From Biscogniauxia marginata (Eukaryota > Ascomycota > Sordariomycetes > Xylariales > Xylariaceae), in the NCBI GenBank assembly GCA_022695795.1, contig MU404279.1:1-13207 (forward strand): a stretch of 13,207 nt of DNA, read 5' to 3'. The notes beneath the pieces were generated by a model. It was not told the origin of the DNA, ran no database searches, and saw only the letters and a program-made list of their open reading frames with translations. Positions 1 through 8,770 of this stretch are shown here, one piece after another (the stretch's first letter is position 1; every line of letters begins with the position of its first letter). The translations under genes and the position numbers were made by a program.

Positions 1-110
1 TTTGGTTGGGGGTTTTTTTTCAATTCGGGGGTTTTAAATTTTCCCTTTTTTTTTTTTTTATTTTTATTTTTTATTTTTATTTATTTGCCCCCCCCCCCCC
101 CCCCCCCCTT
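1..110. other. Low-complexity contig edge
   Basis: This stretch is built almost entirely of T, G and C homopolymer runs, including an uninterrupted run of 21 C at 88-108. It carries no coding signal. Together with the poly-G block at the other end, it suggests that the window spans a whole contig and that this edge is poorly determined sequence. No TTAGGG/CCCTAA array is present, so it is not a telomere end. Confidence 0.75.
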
Positions 111-486
111 CTTTTCTTCGTTTTGCTTAGTTTCCATTCGGAAATTAATCAAGATCCTATATACCTAACCTACCTTGTATGTGCCTATCACTTCTCACTT
201 TTCCGAAGAAAATAAATCACGATCCTTTGCTCCCCCCTCCCCCCCGACCATCACACACGATTGTATCTCGCTACTTGCTACTTAGTAATAAGATAAAGTA
301 AGTGGCCTTGGATAGGGATATAAGGGAAGGGAGGGTTGGTTCCCCAGAGGGAGTAAGTGGTGGAACTGTCGTTTGTGTAGTAAATACAGCTAGAAGTATA
401 TCACTACTACCTATGTAAAGAAGTAGTTTTACCATACTAGCAACCCTTCCCGAGAAAAAGACGTTCTCAGTTTAATATAGTTATTG

Positions 487-516
<30 letters not shown>
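487..516. repeat. (TAGA)n microsatellite
   Basis: About 7.5 uninterrupted copies of TAGA. It is a simple tandem repeat, probably variable in length between strains. Confidence 0.95.
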
Positions 517-517
<1 letters not shown>

Positions 518-815
518 ATGCTGACACTACATACCGGTGGACGGTGAAGAAATAAATCAATAACCTGCTAGATACCTACTAGGTAGGTACTACATGTAAT
601 AAGTAAACCCACCACATAGAGGCGTAAGTACTTGTGTAGTAGGTAGGTGTAGATGTTTGTAGTCATAGGTAGGTTACCTCAGTGCATATGCATGTATATG
701 AGCACGTGCTTGTGTAAGTTAGGTCCTTACATGACATCTGCTGTACGGATAGACACCCCTTAACTACAGTACGTATACCACACGTATGTCCAATCTACCT
801 AGGGAGTGAACGGGG

Positions 816-839
816 TACCTACCTACCTACCTACCTACC
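816..839. repeat. (TACC)6 microsatellite
   Basis: Six uninterrupted copies of TACC. The same unit and its complement TAGG occur in shorter runs elsewhere, for example around 575-590, 640-650, 3016-3030 and 12435-12445. This indicates a genome-wide low-complexity family, not a local element. Confidence 0.95.
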
Positions 840-879
840 AGCATGTCAGGGACATCCACGTCTCGTGACCAGCAGAGTC

Positions 880-913
880 GGCGACGAAGGGAGAGCCAAG
901 CCCCTTCGTCTCC
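880..913. repeat. Inverted repeat, 12-bp arms
   Basis: GGCGACGAAGGG at 880-891 pairs with CCCTTCGTCTCC at 902-913 (11 of 12 positions, the inner 9 perfect) around a 10-nt loop. It lies about 250 nt beyond the LIP2 stop, so it could be a hairpin in the LIP2 3' UTR or simply chance. Its function is unknown. Confidence 0.6.
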
Positions 914-990
914 GCCCTACGTGCGTATGTATGCAGTAGCGTATTCTAACTCTACGCCGTTCAAACGCATACTATCATGAAGTCTCCCTC

Positions 991-1010
991 CCTCTCTCTA
1001 GGGAGAGAGG
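991..1010. repeat. Short perfect hairpin, 8-bp arms
   Basis: CCTCTCTC at 991-998 and GAGAGAGG at 1003-1010 are perfect complements around the 4-nt loop TAGG. It lies 150 nt past the LIP2 stop. The arms are a low-complexity CT/GA tract, which lowers its significance. Confidence 0.5.
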
Positions 1011-1159
1011 CTCAAAGTGACGCCATTAGTATGGTATGAGCTCATTTCCCCTCGACGGACCGTCCCGTCGGCGTCTTCCTCCTCGGGGCAGTAGGCGTGT
1101 CTCAGGTCGTGGTCAGGTGAGGGTCATGCCAGATCATATCAGGTCATGGTCCTACTAGA

Positions 1160-2203
1160 TTAGGTAGTTTTTCGAGCCTCGACATAATACGCGCCATCGC
1201 CATCGCCCTCACCATCCCCCGCATCCAATCTCAACTTTCGGATCCACCCGTCGCCAAGTTCTTCCCTCCTGACATCCCCATCTACCCCGCCGCCTGGAGA
1301 GCCGTCGCCCCCCTCGTGGCGCATCTCCAGACGTCTCGCGAACTCGCGCGCCCACGCGTCGGCCAGACGCCGCATCGCTACTTCGTCATCTCCGGCGTCC
1401 CGAGAAAGGCGGCCGTCTCCTCCTCCTTCTTCCTCGCGCACGCTAGTGACGCCCTTATCGCTCAGCCCACACGCCACGATGCGGCCCCAGGGGTTCGCGG
1501 CCTCGGGGCCCGAGACCGGCGTCGCGTAGTTGATCGCGACGCCGAGGCCCGTGACGTGCCGCCGGAGATGCACACCGAGTGCCGCGATCTTGCGCTCCTC
1601 CACGTCGTCCTCGCTCTCCTCCTCGCCCTCATTATGATGCCGACTCCGACGCCGATGCCGCACCCACACCCCCGGATTCGACGTCGTGAACCCCGCGATC
1701 TTGTTCTTCTTCCCCTCCCTCTCGTCGTTCCCGCCCAGCGCCGCGATCGTCGTCTTCTCCAGCAGGCAGGCGTACTCGCGCACGGTGAAGTGCGCGTGCA
1801 GCGGCGACCGCAGGTCGATCACGGGCCAGAGCACGACCTGCCCAGGGCCATGGTACGTGGCGAGGCCGCCACGCGGCGCGCTCGCGACCGCCGGCGTGAA
1901 GAACACGGGCGCGGACGGGGACTCGGACGGGGACTCGAGCGCGAGCGGCGCCCGCAGCCGCGCGAGCTCGGGCCCCGTCGGCTGCGACGTCTGGCGGCGC
2001 CCGAGCGTGTACGTCGGGGCCGGGGTAAAGGAGAGCAGGGTCGGAGGCGGCGGCGGCGTCGGCGGGCCGTGCAGCTGCTGGGCCTTCCAGGAGAGGAGGT
2101 CCTGCTGCAGCGCGGTCTGGACGCGAGTCGCTAGTGCATAGCTGGGATATCTAGGGAGGGGCGAGAGCGGCCATGACGGGAGGGTGATGTGGCGCAGCGG
2201 CAT
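1160..2203 (-). CDS. LIP2: Lipoyl(octanoyl) transferase, LipB/Lip2 family
   Basis: This 347-residue protein should transfer the octanoyl group from acyl carrier protein to lipoate-dependent proteins (glycine-cleavage H protein, 2-oxoacid dehydrogenase E2) in mitochondria, before sulfur insertion by lipoyl synthase. The family block RGGLATYHGPGQ is at 111-122, followed by the hydrophobic VVLWPVIDL. GVWV at 178-181 precedes KIAALGVHLRR at 205-215, and RIVACGLSDKGVTS is at 241-254. Lys205 and Cys245 match the LipB catalytic Lys/Cys pair. Usual bacterial members have about 210 residues. The extra length is fungal-type insertions: a Pro run at 47-54, a charged stretch at 183-204, and Gly/Asp-rich tracts at 258-273 and 298-311. 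There is no long presequence; the N-terminus already enters the domain, with only scattered Arg, so mitochondrial import is inferred from the family. The frame needs no intron. It is much more GC-rich than its surroundings. Confidence 0.92.
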   Translation of the reverse strand: MPLRHITLPSWPLSPLPRYPSYALATRVQTALQQDLLSWKAQQLHGPPTPPPPPTLLSFTPAPTYTLGRRQTSQPTGPELARLRAPLALESPSESPSAPVFFTPAVASAPRGGLATYHGPGQVVLWPVIDLRSPLHAHFTVREYACLLEKTTIAALGGNDEREGKKNKIAGFTTSNPGVWVRHRRRSRHHNEGEEESEDDVEERKIAALGVHLRRHVTGLGVAINYATPVSGPEAANPWGRIVACGLSDKGVTSVREEEGGGDGRLSRDAGDDEVAMRRLADAWAREFARRLEMRHEGGDGSPGGGVDGDVRREELGDGWIRKLRLDAGDGEGDGDGAYYVEARKTT

Positions 2204-5200
2204 GAGGGTTTTTTTTCCCTTCCGCTTAGGTACGGTTAGATACGGTACGCTCTCGGTCTAGTACGTGCAGGAGGGAGGAGGGAGTGCGGCTTGTTGTCGG
2301 AGTAATCTCATTAGAGAGCTAGGTCCTTGACTCCGATCTCGAATCTAACGATGGACAAAAACGCAAAATGTCAAAGTTGAACTTGTCTCGGAGTTAAAAC
2401 CAACGGGGTTTAAACAGAACTTCGGCGATTAGTTATCATCTAATCAGGTAAGCCGAGCGGCCCTCGGCTTGATAGGTGGTCTGTGCTGAAGCTTGGGCCA
2501 GTTGCTTGGGAGCACAGGGGACGGGACGATCCATTTTTGCCGGCAGGGATATCCAAGCAATCCTTGCTTCCATTTTCTTTTTCCATTGATTCCTCGTACA
2601 TACACCAATCCCGTCTTGTTGCTCTGTTTCTCGCGATAATTCCTTCCGAGCATTGCTGCGAGCTGGTTTCCTAAGGTTCGCTTGCCCTCCATTCTACCGG
2701 CCTAATTCCTTACTACCTAGTATAATCACTTTCTACCTACTACTAGACTCCTCTCATCCACCTACCCTGTCTCCACCACCTCGGCATCACGATAGGTAAG
2801 CACTTGTATATTAGGGATAAAATAGATGAGCGCTAGAATAGATCTCCGCCGCGGCGCGCCCGCTGACCGCATGACTTATTAAGCACATGACACGCGAATG
2901 CTACCCTCGACTCGGTTCTCGAACTCTTCCATTGTCTCACCTCAGCTACCAGAAGGGGAAGAATAATTAATATAAGGCTAAACGTCGATGGACCCGGCGA
3001 GTACTTCGAGGGTACACCCAACCTACCTACCCAATACCACACGCGATGATGCCGGTTACATATTCCACACCAATGGTCCAGACTTGCAGTAGTGCATCCC
3101 AACGTTCGGGAACGAGAACACCCGAAGCTGACGGCTGGCTCGTGAAGACTAACGGAGCACATGCAAGTTGGAAATTGATTACCTCACAGTGATGTTTCCG
3201 GATTATATCTGGGGGCCCCGTTTAGCCGTTGATGCTGACACCACACGCACTCACACACACTCTCTCTCAATATGCGGTCTGCTGATCGATGGGCCTATCC
3301 AGACATCAGTCGTTGTTTACCATACGCAGCCATTGAAGAAGCTAGCGGCGATCCGTACATATGGAGCTTCTTCCGGGAAAGATCACGTACGCTGATACTG
3401 TGCGGCCAATTGGCAAAACCAAAACATTTTTAAATTTATAAGCCAATCCCGCTCGTACCCGATCCTGCTGCCGCACTGGCGATCCCGACTAGCCCGGCTA
3501 GTACCTACCGTGCGTTAGAGGGGGCAGAAACCGTACCCACATTCCTGAGGAGATATGTCGGCGGTTGAGGTCGCCTGATCAGCGCGCACTTACTGTAATA
3601 TACTATTCCCGAGGGTTACTTGGTTACTATTAGGCCCCGGCACTTGCGGGCTGTATTGATCGTCCGTAGATGTGAGGAAAGGGGTTAACCGGCTTGCTTA
3701 CCTACATACATACATACATACAAAAGGGGGATGCGTAGAAGAGGTGACCGCAATGTTGAAACCAAGAAATTATTTAAAAACGGGTATTGTGGTGGGGATG
3801 GAAGGGCCGTCCTTATTCCCGGGAGCCCGGAAACAAGGCCCTGCATGGTGAATCGTTTCGCAACCCCCAACCTACAGCAACCTCCTATATGCAGAGGGTT
3901 AACGAGGTTCCCTTTACTTTGTTTCTTGACGCTAGTATCGAAACTACTACAGGGTCTTGACTTCATTTCTTTATAATATCATAAGAGAGGGGGCGATAGG
4001 AGGTTTGCGCTTAGCTGTATCATCACCTAGTAAGGCCCCTTCTTTATAATAGCTCTGTCAGAGTAGACTGCCGTAGAAAGGTTACCGTCGCCGGTATGCC
4101 GTTATATCTTGCTCGACTACTGTATACACATAAATAATATATACCCTGTAGGTCTTGAAGAGCATGTTCGAATCATGGCCCAGCATCTACATAACCAACA
4201 GTGCCATCCCATTCCACTGGTATTGAAACTAGACCACTACTACTTGCGATGTGATTAGAGGGCTTAATTATAACACGCTAAGAGCTGTTCATAGCCGTCT
4301 TATATGGTAACCGCATGGGGTGGGACCTATGCCAATAATGACTTGAAGCGATTCTTGTGCGTGAACTGCCCCGGCACCTTCTGGCGGAAATGGGGGAGAT
4401 CAGGAGCCCTTCGTCGGAAAATACTGTAATAGACCAGGTACGTACCTATCAGTACTGCTGGAGGAGTCGTATCCACGACTAAACGAGAGGGCGGTATTCA
4501 CTGCCGCATACCAAGACGAGCATACATCCTCAGAAATGAAACTCTTTAAATTGTCAGGATATCGAGATGTATATTACCGAGAGGTGCGGTGGAGGATACA
4601 AGACAGGTCTATACGGCCTGGCAGGATAAAAGAGGTGTTCACATGTAAAATGCATGGCCCTCTAGGTAGCCGTAGTTATGATTCCTCGCGCAACAACTAC
4701 GTTGTTATCTTGGCCGATACCGAGCATATCGTGATACAAATTCGCACCTTATGTTCTACTAGGATTTCATACGTGGCGTGTAATAGCCCAGTCACTATCA
4801 ATTTCGTCGGTATCAACCAGACCCTTAGTTTAGAGAAGGCTAGGAATAAGTAGAGCATAAACATAAGAGTAGCATGTGGTAATCCAATACGGACATAATA
4901 CTGGGAACTTAGTACATATAAATATTAAACAGCACATTTACTTATACTAATAACCCGCCCCTTTGCAGAGAAAGTAGGCAATATGCGCAGATACGCATTA
5001 TTTAAGATATCGGATAAACGGACTCACACAGGAATATATACCTCCTTTATCGTATAGAGCACTCATTATCTAGCCTCTATTATATATGCGTATGATAAGT
5101 ACAGTATAGCCCCTATATATGTTTCGAGGGTCTACACAACACAAGGAAGATTGCCACCATGACGAAGGTTTATTTACTTAAATTACCTAGTGTACCTAAT

Positions 5201-6116
5201 ATATAGACTACATGAACCATAAGTAAACTGACGTCCAAATTTATACACTTGCAGACCCCTTCCGCCCCTTCCCCCCACACAATCCCTTCTAGTCGCTATG
5301 ATCGATGGTGATCTGTCCCTCGAAAGTCTCGTTAATCAACGTCAAGGGGGAGCTTTGACCTGTCCTAGTGTGAGATGATATCTCTCTATTTAATTGAGAG
5401 CTGACAATTGTCAAGTGCGTGAAACTTGAATGATGGGTAGTAGAGTTACACCCGCATGTACCTAGTTTATATGATTTTGTGAGAGCGTCGTGATTGCCAC
5501 TCAAGTGTATATGCTCGCTTTCACCCAATTGTCGCGTCGTGGACCTTCTCTAAAGACACAGAGTACCCGATTCTACATCACTGTTGTCAATTCCGAAAGA
5601 ACTGGATACTAAGATGATATGGAGAGCGTGCTGTGTACGTAGCTCAAGAGAGACTATCGGAGAGATGATTGCTGTAAAGCAGATATTACTAGGGTGAATG
5701 AGGACTGCGGAAAAGGGGTCCAGGGGGACCAAGAATGACTCTTACAAATTTCAGCAGTGTTCATAAGTGAGAGTTACAGAAAATTACAATATGTCTCTGG
5801 AAGGTCTGATTAGCACACATGGGATGAAGGAAAAATACGCTTCTATGATCGGGAATTATGTCCTGGAAAAGCTGAATCATGCGATGTCTATCAGGCACAT
5901 TACTATTGAACGAAAGAGACTCATACTTACGGGGGATGTCAATAAACTATCTATTTTACTTAGCTGCTTGTATCAATCTATTGCTAAGGGAAGAATGGGG
6001 CTGTGTTTAGGTTAAAGCTGGGGTTAGGGATGGGGATCGTGTTTTTCTAATTAGTTGGTTGTTTGGTGACAGAATTGGTTTGCCTCAAGCAACCCGGGAT
6101 CGTAGGTTCACAGGTC
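2204..6116. other. Long spacer, no supportable gene
   Basis: About 3.9 kb of mixed to AT-rich sequence. The LIP2 promoter must lie near 2204-2700 (a polypurine/polypyrimidine patch is at 2268-2284), but no defined element stands out. Scattered frames of 60-105 codons exist on both strands, for example at 4536-4853 (plus) and 5791-6015 (plus). None shows a recognisable motif, and most overlap equally long frames on the other strand. A mixed CA/CT tract is at about 3243-3268. I see no RNA gene or mobile element. Confidence 0.6.
3703..3722. repeat. (TACA)5 microsatellite
   Basis: Five uninterrupted copies of TACA, a simple tandem repeat in spacer sequence. Confidence 0.9.
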
Positions 6117-6857
6117 TTACTGAATAGCTGTCAACTTCAACCTTCGGGGGTTAGTCTTGTCGTTCTTAACCTCGAAGTAATCACCGAGGAGCAGCTCCAT
6201 AGACTTAGTATCCATAGGGAGACGCTGAAGACTAGGTGCCGAGTCCGCTTCTTCTGCAGGATCGCTTGCCGAGGCCGTCAGTTGAGCCAGCTCAACCAAA
6301 TACTTCTCGTCTGTGGCCTAGGCCTGCACTAGAGGCTTTCCGGACTCCAGAAGGGCTTTGTACCGGGAGCTCAGAAGCTGCTCGACCCCCTGCTTGTTAT
6401 CGCCAACTCCGCTTGCCTCCTGGAAAGCACCATAGAGGATTGGGACGAACCATTGCTTGGCATGGCGGACAATCGCCTTGAACACGAGCTCTACTTCTGC
6501 TTTCGCGACGCGCCGCATCACTCCCTGGAGCCACACGTCCAGGCCTTCCAGCCAAGTCTCCCAATCGTCGCGAGTGACGCACGTGTCTAGCATGTAGACG
6601 TGGAAGAGCAACATCATGTCCACCGGGGACACGAAGTCGTCAGAAGTAGAGAACAGCCGAAACAATGTAGGCAACTTGTTGCCAAAGAGGACTTCTCCTT
6701 CCCGCCGGAGGGCAGCGGGGACGCAGTACTTGCTGGGGCCCTTGCTGAGGAAATCATCCCAGATGATACGGTCGTCTTCGGCTGGGCCGTGCTTGTCTGC
6801 AAGCTCTTCCATTACCCAAGACTCTCCCATACATTCTTCCAAAGGAAACAAATCCAT
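6117..6857 (-). pseudogene. Unrecognised 246-residue frame interrupted by one TAG
   Basis: I do not recognise this protein. A clean ATG at 6857 in good context (CCAAAATGG, with an in-frame TAA 15 nt upstream) opens 179 codons ending ...ESGKPLVQA. A TAG at 6318-6320 follows, and the same frame then runs 66 more codons (ATDEKYLVELAQ...) to TAA at 6117. The stop therefore divides one long frame. The first part looks soluble and mostly helical: an acidic start (LEECMGESW), WDDFLSKGPSKYC near 33-45, a Trp-rich stretch DDWETWLEGLDVWLQGVM near 97-114, and HAKQWFVPILYGAF near 132-145. The extension is acidic (DPAEEADS) with a basic tail (NPRRLKL). No signal peptide, membrane segment or known catalytic motif is visible. 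Removing candidate short introns around the TAG shifts the frame. It may be a nonsense-mutated gene, a 179-residue gene with an untranslated tail, stop-codon readthrough, or a sequence error. Confidence 0.55.
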
Positions 6858-7329
6858 TTTTGGCGAGTCAAGTTACTTGGAGTTTTCAGGTGTGGTGAGT
6901 ATTGAATTGTGATAATTGCGATGGTTGCAATGATCGAAGGAGGTTAGTTAGAAAGTTTGTGTTGATGAATGATGGACAGCTGCTATTAGACGGTATCGGC
7001 CGACAAATATATATCGGGCCGGTTAGTATGCTGTTCAAAGGAAACAATGTGAGAACAAAGGCATTGCCATGTACATGGGCGTTTAAACTTACAAGTGCTG
7101 ATTTAGGACGGATCCAAATGCAAAACTGCACACTCTTCGTTTAACAGAAACGATGCTGTTGTTCCTAAACACACACTATCATTTGCATGTAAATGTATTT
7201 TATCTGTACCGCAACGCATTTTTGAGCAGGAGCAACAACAAACCCCTGGGACTTCCCAGCCGATCAAGTATCCTAGAAAACTTTCCTTCCTGGTATTATA
7301 TGATGCCACTGCTTCTATAATAGAAGAAG

Positions 7330-7363
7330 CATTCGTCTTTATATTGTTGATATGAGACGAATG
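7330..7363. repeat. Perfect inverted repeat, 9-bp arms, 16-nt loop
   Basis: CATTCGTCT at 7330-7338 and AGACGAATG at 7355-7363 are perfect complements around a 16-nt AT-rich loop. The near-palindrome TTCTATAATAGAA lies just upstream. No function can be assigned. Confidence 0.6.
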
Positions 7364-7623
7364 TATGTATGTACCTTGTATACAGGAGGTCGTATAAGAT
7401 CATATGAGAGATCTAGTGAACCTTTATTCCAACACGTATACATGTCTCTGATCTGTCACTTGAAGTCCATGACGACGCACCTGTCCATTGCTTAAATTTG
7501 AGGATAGTGAGGGATAGTGAGTATGAGAGCGAGGTACGAGCTGGGACCATATCCCAAGCTAAAGAAAACTAGGTATTGTGTATATCAAAGCTGCCTATAG
7601 TCACTTCAAAACTTTGAATGACA

Positions 7624-7657
7624 CCGATGTACTATGAGCATGCGCCAGGTACATCGG
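7624..7657. repeat. Perfect inverted repeat, 9-bp arms, 16-nt loop
   Basis: CCGATGTAC at 7624-7632 and GTACATCGG at 7649-7657 are perfect complements around a 16-nt loop. The arm and loop lengths equal those of the repeat at 7330-7363, but the arm sequences are unrelated. No function can be assigned. Confidence 0.6.
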
Positions 7658-8305
7658 AAACCTTCTCACAGTAACCCACTACTTATCTGTTTTCCGTATT
7701 TCCAACTACCGTCAATATATACACACTTTACTTCTCCTAACTCTTAAATCTCTTCCCGGGTGGCATTAGTGCGACAATAGTCAACCTTGAGTGATAAGGG
7801 GCTGATTCGAGGGGTGTCAATACTCACTAGAGATTCTATCGGTTTATAGATTCTTGGGATAACAGAGACTAAACTACTATCATAGGAAAGACATATGGTT
7901 ATAGTAAGAAATAAGCTGGCACTGCTTTGGTAACGCCGGTGCTAAGACACTATGCTTGAGGGAAGAAGGAAACCTCAACTTGTTGTGGGGACCATCTTAA
8001 CAGCTAGATATGAAAGAATTTTAATATGAATCTCCTAGAGTCTGTTGTCTTGGGGTATTTTTTTCTTAATTGTGTAGTGAATGAAGCTATTGATCCGAGC
8101 TATCATATAAATTCACATAAAAGCCTAGATGTCTATAGTAGCTCTTTTTGCATCCTCATCCCAACATACCCTTTCTGCTGTCGATTTCTACATGGCCACT
8201 TATCTATTATACCTACCTTATATAAACCACTTGCAACATGTATCAGAAGACGGCATTCACTGAACCAACGTACAGCATAGCGTTTCCCACAACTAGCAAA
8301 GATAA

Positions 8306-8461
8306 AGGAGACTCGACCTCCTAAATTCCGGGCTCTTTAGCGATGTGAGAGTGAGATGCCAGGATAAAGAGTGGAAACTGTACAAGACTATTCTGTGTTA
8401 GCGATCCAAATGGTTCAGGGCTGCCCTGTGTCATAAATTCGAGGCAAGAGACTTGTATCCT
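8306..8461 (+). pseudogene. BTB/POZ domain relic
   Basis: Reading frame 8306-8461 gives LLNSGLFSDVRVRC, then QDKEWKLYKTILC, then a TAG at 8399-8401, then RSKWFRAALCHKFEAR. This matches the order of the N-terminal half of fungal BTB/POZ domains: L-x-S-G-x-F-S-D-hydrophobic...C, then a strand ending in K-hydrophobic-aromatic-K-x-x-L-C, then R-S-x-x-F-x-x-A...F-x-E-A. In intact family members the segment is continuous, and these domains mediate dimerisation or cullin-3 adaptor contacts. Here the frame begins after a TAA (8303-8305), has an internal TAG exactly between the conserved Cys and Arg-Ser, and ends in TGA (8462). The second half of the domain is not found in this frame. A one-base shift continues RQETCILDFHD..., which could be the frameshifted continuation. 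No start codon is seen. I infer a decayed gene fragment. The family call rests on pattern recognition only. Confidence 0.6.
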
Positions 8462-8641
8462 TGATTTTCATGATATATCAACTATCACTTTCTCCGAGTA
8501 GTTAGGAGGCAGAGACTGACATAATCACTCCGTGAGAACTAAATTCTACCGAAGTTGGCATAATCATCCACTACATATGCACTGCCATTCTAAGATCGCG
8601 GGGGTCTGCTGAGAGTTGTGGTCGTACAGGATAGGGATTAG

Positions 8642-8770
8642 GATTACTTACGCCAGCTGAAGAGCGGTCTTAGCTTTACGATTGACGTGCTTGAAGCTGT
8701 GGGCGATGTCGAGGAGTCCTTGCTAGCGGCTGAAGGCATGGCTTGTACTGATCAACGCTGGGAGTGGTGA
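8642..8770 (+). pseudogene. Coding-like fragment in the same frame as the BTB relic
   Basis: A 42-codon open stretch reads DYLRQLKSGLSFTIDVLEAV followed by GDVEESLLAAEGMACTDQ and RWEW before TGA. It is amphipathic, helix-like and looks coding, but I cannot assign a family. It shares the phase of the BTB relic 180 bp upstream, so it could be a later part of the same lost gene. Its edges resemble splice sites: an acceptor-like ACGCCAG ends at 8656 and a donor-like GTGAGA starts at 8767. A splice to 8827 would join it in frame to an open stretch ending at 9007, but that acceptor (AAG) and the branch region are weak. It has no ATG near its start. Confidence 0.3.

Larger units (their letters stand above)
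111..1159. other. Spacer downstream of LIP2, no gene seen
   Basis: No supportable open reading frame lies here on either strand. The stretch contains two tetranucleotide microsatellites, dispersed TAGGTA/TACCTA copies and two short perfect or near-perfect inverted repeats. The 3' end of the LIP2 transcript (minus strand) must fall in it, but I see no clear polyadenylation signal. Confidence 0.7.
6858..8305. other. AT-rich spacer with two hairpins, no gene supported
   Basis: The 5' flank of the interrupted minus-strand frame. Opposed frames of about 80 codons overlap at 6886-7144 on both strands with no recognisable motif, and another of 84 codons lies at 8026-8280 (plus). I call none of them. 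Two inverted repeats are listed separately. Confidence 0.55.

Noticed and set aside
6..215. 69-codon plus-strand frame at the left edge
   Set aside because: It translates homopolymer runs (Phe, Pro) and has no coding character.
1316..2134. 272-codon plus-strand frame opposite LIP2
   Set aside because: It is an Arg-rich antisense shadow caused by the very high GC content of LIP2, which has clear family motifs on the other strand.
3272..3568. Plus-strand frame of 97 codons with one internal TAA (3431), reading MRSADRWAYPDISR then IYKPIPLVPDPAA
   Set aside because: Superficially protein-like, but one stop in about 100 codons is expected by chance in six frames over this window, and no motif is recognised.
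4168..4178. GTTCGAATC, like a tRNA internal B box (also GGTTCGAAG near 9229)
   Set aside because: No A box, cloverleaf stems or terminal T-run could be placed at the right distance.
4536..4853. 105-codon plus-strand frame starting at an ATG
   Set aside because: Lacks any recognisable motif or flanking gene signals. A frame this long is plausible by chance in a 3.9-kb spacer read in six frames.
5153..5206. Perfect-looking GCCACCATG start context at 5159
   Set aside because: The frame closes after 15 codons, and no in-frame donor or exon continuation was seen.
5289..5732. Two adjacent minus-strand frames in the same phase separated by one TAG (5550)
   Set aside because: Neither begins with a convincing ATG for the whole, the composition is Ser/Thr/His-rich without motifs, and the length is within chance.
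5791..6015. 74-codon plus-strand frame (MSLEGLISTHG...)
   Set aside because: Reads plausibly but has no family match by eye, no partner exon and no supported splice context.
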